From an uncultured Lachnoanaerobaculum sp. (GTDB taxonomy: Bacteria; Bacillota; Clostridia; Lachnospirales; Lachnospiraceae): a DNA stretch of 12,546 nucleotides. A program made the position numbers and the translations under genes. The notes beneath the pieces are model-generated. The model made no database searches. It worked only from the letters and a program-made list of their open reading frames with translations, and was not told the DNA's origin. Location of the stretch: positions 1-12,546 of the forward strand of contig CAKAQP010000056.1 in NCBI GenBank assembly GCA_916720285.1. The letters are read 5' to 3'. Positions within the stretch are counted from its first letter, which is position 1. Every line of letters begins with the position of its first letter. Shown piece by piece: positions 6,171 to 12,546 of this stretch.

Positions 6171-9100
6171 ATGGATAGAAGCAAGATGCATCCGATAACT
6201 TCCGGAAAGAGCATGAGGATGAGTTTCCAAACACAAAAAGAAGTTTTGGAAATGCCAAACCTGATAGAGATACAAAAAGACTCATATCAATGGTTCCTGG
6301 ATGCAGGCCTAAAAGAAGTTTTTAGGGATATATTTCCTATAGAAGATTTTGCGGGACATTTTAGCCTCGATTTTGTCAATTTTAAATTGGCAAGAGATGA
6401 AGTTAAATATTCCATAGAAGAGTGTAAGGATAGAGATACAACATACGCAGCTCCGTTAAAGGTGAAAATCAGACTTACCAATAAGGATAAGGATGAGATA
6501 AATGAGCATGAAATCTTTTTAGGAGATTTACCACTGATGACAGATACCGGATCATTTGTAATAAACGGTGCGGAGAGAGTTATAGTCAGCCAGTTGGTTC
6601 GTTCACCGGGTATTTATTATACAATAGATCACGATAAAATAGGTAAAGAGCTATTTATGTCTCAGGTCATACCTAACAGAGGTGCATGGCTTGAATACGA
6701 AACAGATTCTAATGATATCTTTTATGCAAGAGTGGACAGAACAAGAAAAGTTCCTATCACAGTACTTTTGCGTGCTTTCGGTCTTGGAACAAATACTCAG
6801 ATTATAGATATGTTCGGCGAGGAGCCGAAGATTATGGCGAGTTTTGCAAAAGATCCGTCTGAAAACTACCAGGACGGTTTGCTCGAATTATACAAGAAGA
6901 TCAGACCGGGCGAGCCGCTTTCAGTAGACAGTGCTGAAGGTTTGCTTAAAGCAATGTTCTTCGATGCCAGAAGATATGATTTGGCAAAGGTGGGAAGATA
7001 CAAATTCAACAAAAAACTCCATTTTAAGAACAGAATAAAGGGACATACTCTCGCAAGAGATGTGGTGGATGAGAATACAGGTGAAGTATTGGCACAGGCG
7101 GATACGGTAGTTGATGCTCAGATTGCAACAGCAATACAGAATGCAGCTATTCCTGCCGTATGGATAAAAGGAGCAGAACGTGAAGTAAAAGTTCTCTCAA
7201 ATATGATGGTGGATATTGAGAGCTATGTACCTGAGCTTACAGATCCTAAATCTATCGGAGTTACAGAACAGGTATATTATCCTGTGCTTAAGAAATTGAT
7301 TGAAGAAAACGAGGGTGAGGAGCTTATAAAGGCTATTGAGAAGAATATCAATGAGCTTATTCCAAAGCACATCACAAAGGAAGATATTTTTGCTACTGTA
7401 AACTACAACATGCATATAGAAGAGCATATCGGAAGCAAGGATGATATCGACCACTTAGGAAACAGAAGAATAAGAGCGGTAGGAGAGTTGTTACAGAACC
7501 AGTACCGTATCGGTCTTACAAGAATGGAGAGAGTTGTAAGAGAGAGAATGACCACTCAGGACATTGAATCTATTACACCTCAATCACTTATAAACATTAA
7601 GCCTGTAACTGCGGCAGTTAAGGAGTTCTTCGGAAGTTCACAGCTGAGCCAGTTCATGGATCAAAACAACCCTCTTTCAGAGCTTACACATAAGAGAAGA
7701 CTTTCAGCTTTGGGACCGGGAGGTCTTTCAAGAGAAAGAGCCGGATTTGAGGTTCGAGACGTTCACTATACTCACTATGGAAGAATGTGTCCTATCGAGA
7801 CACCTGAAGGACCTAACATCGGACTTATCAACTCACTTGCAAGTTTTGCAAGAGTAAATGAGTACGGATTTGTAGAGGCGCCTTATCGCGTTGTGGATAA
7901 GTCACAGGACCCTGAAAACCCAAGAGTTACAGAAGAAGTAGTATATCTTACAGCCGATGAAGAGGATAATTTCACAGTTGCGCAGGCGAATGAACCGCTG
8001 GATGCCGAAGGACATTTTGTAAACAACAATGTTTCAGGACGTTACCGTGATGAGACTTCAGAGTTTAAAAAGAAAAATATAGATTTGATGGACGTATCAC
8101 CGAGAATGGTATTCTCAGTGGCTACAAGTATGATTCCTTTCCTTGAGAACGATGATGCTAACCGTGCGCTGATGGGTTCAAACATGCAGAGACAGGCGGT
8201 GCCTCTTATGATCACCGATGCACCTGTAGTAGGTACAGGTATGGAGACCAAGGCTGCAGTAGACTCGGGTGTTTGCGTTGTTGCCAAGAATTCCGGAACG
8301 GTAATTGAGTGTTCATCAGATAAGATTGTTATTAAAAGAGATGATGATGCGGTACTTGATACTTACAAGCTTATTAAGTTTGCAAGAAGTAACCAGTCAA
8401 ACTCATACAATCAAAAGCCGATAGTATTTAAGGGCAACCATGTAAATGCCGGTGAGGTCATTGCAGACGGTGCTTCTACATACAATGGAGAGATAGCCCT
8501 TGGAAAGAATCCGCTTATCGGTTTCATGACATGGGAAGGATACAATTACGAGGATGCCGTACTCCTTAGTGAGAGACTTGTAGAATATGATGTATATACA
8601 TCTATTCATATCGAGGAATACGAATGTGCGGCAAGAGAAACAAAACTTGGACCTGAAGAGATTACAAGAGATGTACCGGGAGTCGGTGATGATGCTCTTA
8701 AAGATCTTGATGAGAGAGGTATCATAAGAATCGGTGCCGAGGTAAGAGCCGGTGATATCCTTGTAGGCAAGGTTACTCCAAAGGGAGAGACAGAGCTTAC
8801 AGCGGAAGAAAGACTGCTACGTGCAATCTTCGGTGAGAAGGCAAGAGAGGTAAGAGATACTTCACTTAAGGTACCACATGGTGCTTACGGTGTGGTTGTC
8901 GATGCGAAAGTATTTACAAGAGAAGCCGGAGATGAATTGGCTCCGGGTGTTACACAGAATGTAAGAATTTATATAGCACAAAAGAGAAAGATCTCTGTCG
9001 GGGATAAGATGGCCGGTCGTCACGGTAACAAGGGTGTTGTTTCCAGAGTATTACCTGTAGAGGATATGCCTTTCCTTCCAAACGGCAGACCGCTTGATAT

Positions 9101-10073
9101 CGTGCTTAACCCATTGGGTGTGCCTTCACGTATGAACATCGGACAGGTACTTGAGATTCACCTCTCACTTGCAGCAAAGGCACTTGGCTTTAATGTGGCT
9201 ACTCCTGTCTTTGACGGTGCAAACGAGAATGACATCATGGATATGCTTGAAGTTGCAAATGACTATGTAAACGGTGATTGGGATGACTTTGAGAATAAAT
9301 ATAAAGATGTACTTGATCCGGGAGTTGTAGAATACCTCGGTTCACATCTTGAGAACAGAAAACTTTGGGAAGGTGTTCCTCTTTCAAGAGACGGTAAGGT
9401 AAGACTTCGTGACGGAAGAACAGGAGAATACTTTGACAGCCCTGTTACAATAGGTCACATGCATTATTTGAAACTCCACCACATGGTAGACGATAAGATT
9501 CATGCAAGATCGACAGGACCATACTCACTTGTTACTCAGCAGCCACTTGGCGGTAAAGCACAGTTCGGTGGACAGAGATTCGGAGAGATGGAGGTTTGGG
9601 CTCTTGAGGCTTATGGTGCATCATATACATTACAGGAGATCCTTACAGTAAAATCCGATGATGTTACCGGACGTGTGAAGACATACGAGGCCGTTATCAA
9701 GGGCGAGAACATACCTGATGCAGGTATACCTGAGTCATTCAAGGTACTTTTAAAAGAGCTTCAGTCTTTGGGACTTGATATAAGTGTACTTGGTGAAGAC
9801 GGAAGAGAAGTGGAACTTAAAGAAAATACGGAATATGCAGATCTCAGCATTCACTCTATTATAGAGGGTGAGAGCAGACACCATGGAAGAGAAGATTTCA
9901 AGTCTGCAGGTTATAGTGAGCAGGAAGTAAAGGATGGGGAGTTTGTATCTGTTTCGGAAGATGCGGCTGACATGCAGGGTGCCGATGCTGACTATGATGG
10001 TGATATAGATTCGGGGGATGATTCCTCCTATGACGAAGATTCATTTGATGACACAGATAATTTTGAAGAATAA
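6171..10073 (+). CDS. rpoB: DNA-directed RNA polymerase subunit beta
   Basis: RpoB forms, with RpoC, the catalytic core of RNA polymerase in the cytoplasm. The 1300-residue protein is complete; the ATG at 6171 sits eight bases after AGGGGTG. Landmarks in order are the N-terminal block with [14 protein letters not shown], the lobe motif [16 protein letters not shown] (about 130), the rifampicin pocket ([20 protein letters not shown] from 488), [29 protein letters not shown], the flap region (about 885-910) and [12 protein letters not shown] at 944-955, near the active centre. [20 protein letters not shown] (about 1130) marks the end that joins beta'. The pocket residues equivalent to E. coli 516, 526 and 531 are Asp497, His507 and Ser512, the usual rifampicin-sensitive state. 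The protein is longer than B. subtilis RpoB (about 1190), partly because of an acidic C-terminal tail (1262-1300). rpoC follows 101 bases later. The usual rplJ-rplL genes are not directly upstream. Confidence 0.99.
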   Translation: MDRSKMHPITSGKSMRMSFQTQKEVLEMPNLIEIQKDSYQWFLDAGLKEVFRDIFPIEDFAGHFSLDFVNFKLARDEVKYSIEECKDRDTTYAAPLKVKIRLTNKDKDEINEHEIFLGDLPLMTDTGSFVINGAERVIVSQLVRSPGIYYTIDHDKIGKELFMSQVIPNRGAWLEYETDSNDIFYARVDRTRKVPITVLLRAFGLGTNTQIIDMFGEEPKIMASFAKDPSENYQDGLLELYKKIRPGEPLSVDSAEGLLKAMFFDARRYDLAKVGRYKFNKKLHFKNRIKGHTLARDVVDENTGEVLAQADTVVDAQIATAIQNAAIPAVWIKGAEREVKVLSNMMVDIESYVPELTDPKSIGVTEQVYYPVLKKLIEENEGEELIKAIEKNINELIPKHITKEDIFATVNYNMHIEEHIGSKDDIDHLGNRRIRAVGELLQNQYRIGLTRMERVVRERMTTQDIESITPQSLINIKPVTAAVKEFFGSSQLSQFMDQNNPLSELTHKRRLSALGPGGLSRERAGFEVRDVHYTHYGRMCPIETPEGPNIGLINSLASFARVNEYGFVEAPYRVVDKSQDPENPRVTEEVVYLTADEEDNFTVAQANEPLDAEGHFVNNNVSGRYRDETSEFKKKNIDLMDVSPRMVFSVATSMIPFLENDDANRALMGSNMQRQAVPLMITDAPVVGTGMETKAAVDSGVCVVAKNSGTVIECSSDKIVIKRDDDAVLDTYKLIKFARSNQSNSYNQKPIVFKGNHVNAGEVIADGASTYNGEIALGKNPLIGFMTWEGYNYEDAVLLSERLVEYDVYTSIHIEEYECAARETKLGPEEITRDVPGVGDDALKDLDERGIIRIGAEVRAGDILVGKVTPKGETELTAEERLLRAIFGEKAREVRDTSLKVPHGAYGVVVDAKVFTREAGDELAPGVTQNVRIYIAQKRKISVGDKMAGRHGNKGVVSRVLPVEDMPFLPNGRPLDIVLNPLGVPSRMNIGQVLEIHLSLAAKALGFNVATPVFDGANENDIMDMLEVANDYVNGDWDDFENKYKDVLDPGVVEYLGSHLENRKLWEGVPLSRDGKVRLRDGRTGEYFDSPVTIGHMHYLKLHHMVDDKIHARSTGPYSLVTQQPLGGKAQFGGQRFGEMEVWALEAYGASYTLQEILTVKSDDVTGRVKTYEAVIKGENIPDAGIPESFKVLLKELQSLGLDISVLGEDGREVELKENTEYADLSIHSIIEGESRHHGREDFKSAGYSEQEVKDGEFVSVSEDAADMQGADADYDGDIDSGDDSSYDEDSFDDTDNFEE

Positions 10074-10100
10074 TCTGAAAGTGGAGTGAATACTTATACA

Positions 10101-10124
10101 GCAGATGCCTTACCGGGCATCTGC
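10101..10124 (+). other. Strong intercistronic hairpin between rpoB and rpoC
   Basis: GCAGATGCC (10101-10109) pairs perfectly with GGCATCTGC (10116-10124) around a 6-base loop TTACCG. AAAAATC follows rather than a T-run, so it is not an intrinsic terminator. It lies 27 bases after the rpoB stop and 36 bases before the rpoC ribosome-binding site. A role in mRNA processing, stability or tuning of the two subunits is plausible but inferred. Confidence 0.75.
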
Positions 10125-10174
10125 AAAAATCAATGAAGTCGATTTATCGTTTTATATAGAAGGGAGCAAATTTT

Positions 10175-12546
10175 ATGCCTGAAAACAATGATGCTTATCA
10201 GCCAATTTCTTTTGATGCAATTAAGATTGGTTTGGCTTCTCCTGAAAAAATACTGCAGTGGTCTCACGGTGAGGTTACAAAACCTGAGACTATCAACTAT
10301 AGGACATTAAAGCCTGAGAGAGACGGTCTTTTCTGTGAAAGAATATTCGGACCAAGTAAGGACTGGGAATGTCACTGTGGTAAATATAAGAAAATCCGCT
10401 ACAAAGGCACTGTCTGTGACAGATGTGGTGTAGAGGTAACAAAGTCCAGTGTACGTAGAGAGCGTATGGGTCATATCAAACTGGCCGCGCCTGTATCTCA
10501 TATCTGGTACTTTAAAGGAATTCCTTCAAGAATGGGTCTTATTATGGATATTGCACCTCGTATCTTGGAGAAAGTATTATACTTTGCATCATATATAGTA
10601 TTGGACGGTGGGGACACTGCCCTCAACTATAAGCAGGTGCTTTCAGAAAGAGAGTATAGAGATGCAATCGAAACCTATGGATACGGTTCATTCAGAGCCG
10701 GTATGGGTGCAGAGAGCATTTTAGAAATATTAAGCAATATAGATCTTGAAAAAGAGTCTGTAGAATTAAAAGAAGCATTGGTAGATGCTACAGGACAAAA
10801 GAGAGCAAAGATTATCAAAAGACTTGATGTTGTAGAGGCTTTCAGAAGTTCGGGAAATAAGCCTGAGTGGATGATACTCACAAATGTACCTGTTATACCG
10901 CCTGATATCAGACCTATGGTACAGCTTGACGGTGGCAGATTCGCTACCAGTGATTTGAACGATCTTTACAGAAGAATTATAAACAGAAACAACCGTTTGG
11001 CAAGACTTTTAGAGCTTGGTGCGCCTGATATCATTATCAGAAACGAGAAGAGAATGTTACAGGAAGCTGTAGATGCTCTTATAGATAACGGTAGAAGAGG
11101 AAGACCTGTTACAGGTCCGGGAAACAGAGCGCTTAAATCGCTTTCAGATATGCTTAAGGGTAAGCAGGGACGTTTCCGTCAGAACCTTCTCGGAAAGCGT
11201 GTTGACTATTCGGGAAGATCTGTTATCGTAGTAGGACCTGAGCTTAAAATCTATCAGTGCGGTCTTCCAAAGGAGATGGCTATAGAGCTTTTTAAGCCTT
11301 TCGTAATGAAGGAGCTTGTAGAAAAGGGAACAGCTCACAATATAAAATCTGCCAAGAAGATGGTAGAAAGAATGCAAAATGATGTATGGGATATCCTTGA
11401 GGAAGTTATCAAAGAGCATCCTGTAATGCTTAACAGAGCGCCTACACTTCACAGACTCGGTATTCAGGCATTTGAGCCTGTACTTGTAGAGGGTAAGGCT
11501 ATCAAGCTTCATCCGCTTGTATGTACAGCGTTCAATGCGGACTTTGACGGTGACCAGATGGCTGTACATTTGCCGCTTTCAGTCGAGGCTCAGGCAGAGT
11601 GTAGATTCCTTTTGCTTTCACCGAATAACCTTCTTAAGCCTTCAGACGGTGGACCTGTTGCCGTTCCTTCACAGGATATGGTTCTGGGAATCTATTATCT
11701 TACACAGGAAAGACCCGGAGCAAAGGGAGAAGGTAAGTTCTTTAAGAGTGTAAATGAGGCGATTCTTGCATATGACAACAAGATTGTCACATTGCATTCT
11801 AAGATAAAGGTCAGAATAAGCAAAAAGCTTGAAAACGGAGAAGTTTTATCAGATACTGTTGAATCAACAGTGGGTAGACTTTTATTTAATGAAATAATAC
11901 CTCAGGACCTCGGATTTGTAGACAGAAGTATTCCGGGCAATGAGTTAAAGCCGGAGATTGATTTCCTTGTAAAGAAAAAGCAGTGTAAGCAGATCCTTGA
12001 GAAGGTTATCAATGTACACGGACTTTCAAGAACAGCGGAAGTACTGGACGATATAAAGGCAATCGGATACAAGTTCTCAACTATTGCATCTATGACTGTT
12101 TCTATTTCAGATATGACAGTACCTGAGAGTAAGCCTGAACTCATAAAGAATGCGCAGGCTACAGTTGACAGAATTGCAAAGAACTATGCCCGTGGATTTA
12201 TTACTGAAGAAGAGAGATACAAAGAAGTTATAAAGACTTGGGATATGACGGATAAGCAGCTTACAAGAGACCTGCTTGACGGACTTGATGCATACAACAA
12301 TATCTTTATGATGGCCGACTCCGGAGCGAGAGGTTCAGATAAGCAGATAAAGCAGCTTGCAGGTATGCGTGGTCTTATGGCTGATACAACAGGACATACT
12401 ATCGAGCTTCCTATAAAGTCAAACTTTAGAGAGGGTCTTGACGTTTTGGAGTACTTTATCTCGGCACACGGTGCGAGAAAAGGACTTTCGGATACAGCTC
12501 TTCGTACAGCCGATTCAGGATACCTTACAAGAAGACTTGTAGACGT
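10175..12546 (+). CDS. rpoC: DNA-directed RNA polymerase subunit beta', 3'-truncated by the window end
   Basis: RpoC carries the catalytic magnesium of RNA polymerase. The frame opens at the ATG at 10175 ([20 protein letters not shown]), eight bases after AGGGAG (10161-10166), and stays open to the last base, giving 790 residues of an expected roughly 1200. The N-terminal zinc ribbon has Cys66, Cys68, Cys81 and Cys84. Next come the clamp and switch motifs [20 protein letters not shown], then the catalytic loop NADFDGDQM with Asp456, Asp458 and Asp460. [20 protein letters not shown] marks the F-loop region, and [20 protein letters not shown] begins the bridge helix, which ends almost exactly at the window edge. 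The trigger loop and C-terminal part lie outside. The gene is co-oriented with rpoB and probably co-transcribed; no promoter or terminator is obvious in the 101-base gap. Confidence 0.99.
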   Translation, partial: MPENNDAYQPISFDAIKIGLASPEKILQWSHGEVTKPETINYRTLKPERDGLFCERIFGPSKDWECHCGKYKKIRYKGTVCDRCGVEVTKSSVRRERMGHIKLAAPVSHIWYFKGIPSRMGLIMDIAPRILEKVLYFASYIVLDGGDTALNYKQVLSEREYRDAIETYGYGSFRAGMGAESILEILSNIDLEKESVELKEALVDATGQKRAKIIKRLDVVEAFRSSGNKPEWMILTNVPVIPPDIRPMVQLDGGRFATSDLNDLYRRIINRNNRLARLLELGAPDIIIRNEKRMLQEAVDALIDNGRRGRPVTGPGNRALKSLSDMLKGKQGRFRQNLLGKRVDYSGRSVIVVGPELKIYQCGLPKEMAIELFKPFVMKELVEKGTAHNIKSAKKMVERMQNDVWDILEEVIKEHPVMLNRAPTLHRLGIQAFEPVLVEGKAIKLHPLVCTAFNADFDGDQMAVHLPLSVEAQAECRFLLLSPNNLLKPSDGGPVAVPSQDMVLGIYYLTQERPGAKGEGKFFKSVNEAILAYDNKIVTLHSKIKVRISKKLENGEVLSDTVESTVGRLLFNEIIPQDLGFVDRSIPGNELKPEIDFLVKKKQCKQILEKVINVHGLSRTAEVLDDIKAIGYKFSTIASMTVSISDMTVPESKPELIKNAQATVDRIAKNYARGFITEEERYKEVIKTWDMTDKQLTRDLLDGLDAYNNIFMMADSGARGSDKQIKQLAGMRGLMADTTGHTIELPIKSNFREGLDVLEYFISAHGARKGLSDTALRTADSGYLTRRLVD

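Noticed and set aside
7632..7707. Possible rifampicin-resistance substitutions in rpoB.
   Set aside because: The residues equivalent to E. coli 516, 526 and 531 are Asp, His and Ser, and the neighbouring pocket residues look like the wild type.
10101..10130. The rpoB-rpoC hairpin as a terminator.
   Set aside because: No T-run follows the stem on the + strand, and a terminator inside this essential operon would be unlikely. On the minus strand the T-run precedes the stem instead of following it.
11144..11569. A 141-codon minus-strand frame inside rpoC.
   Set aside because: It lies wholly within the conserved catalytic core of rpoC, has no recognisable domain and is explained as an antisense shadow.

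Overview
The window is a low-GC, AT-rich bacterial segment. Its codon use favours A/T endings with many AGA and ATA codons, and the RpoB/RpoC sequences are Firmicutes-like. The RNA polymerase subunits, the secreted protein with cell-wall-binding repeats and hemoglobin-interacting (HID, formerly DUF1533) domains, and the general style all suggest a Lachnospiraceae-type Clostridia. Lachnoanaerobaculum or a close oral relative is my best guess. That genus is inferred from recognition only, with no database search.

Layout, all genes on the + strand. (1) 1-987: the 3' part of a cation diffusion facilitator (CDF) metal exporter, whose metal-site residues fit a Mn(II)-type quartet. (2) 988-1326: an AT-rich control region with a promoter, two 16-bp palindromes sharing the same outer arms (GTTAG-N6-CTAAC), a foldable 5' leader and a possible 36-codon small ORF. 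(3) 1327-5841: a 1504-residue secreted, modular surface protein. It has a signal peptide, choline/cell-wall-binding-like repeats, Gly/Ser/Arg and Asn-rich linkers (including a 36-bp tandem repeat), a large beta-rich middle, and several degenerate HID-like domains. (4) 5842-6170: a candidate terminator, a perfect GAAC-ATAT-GTTC palindrome matching the Gram-positive LexA (SOS) box, a strong sigma-A promoter and a foldable leader. (5) 6171-10073: complete rpoB. (6) 10074-10174: a spacer with a strong 9-bp hairpin. (7) 10175 to the window end: the first 790 codons of rpoC, ending at the bridge helix.

rpoB and rpoC form the usual operon and encode the two catalytic subunits of RNA polymerase. The usual upstream ribosomal genes (rplJ-rplL) are not adjacent. 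rpoB instead follows a surface-protein gene and seems to have its own promoter. The CDF transporter and the surface protein have no evident functional link to the polymerase genes. The least ordinary parts are the two intergenic control regions and the surface protein. I found no transposon, RNA gene, CRISPR array or obvious new multi-gene system.
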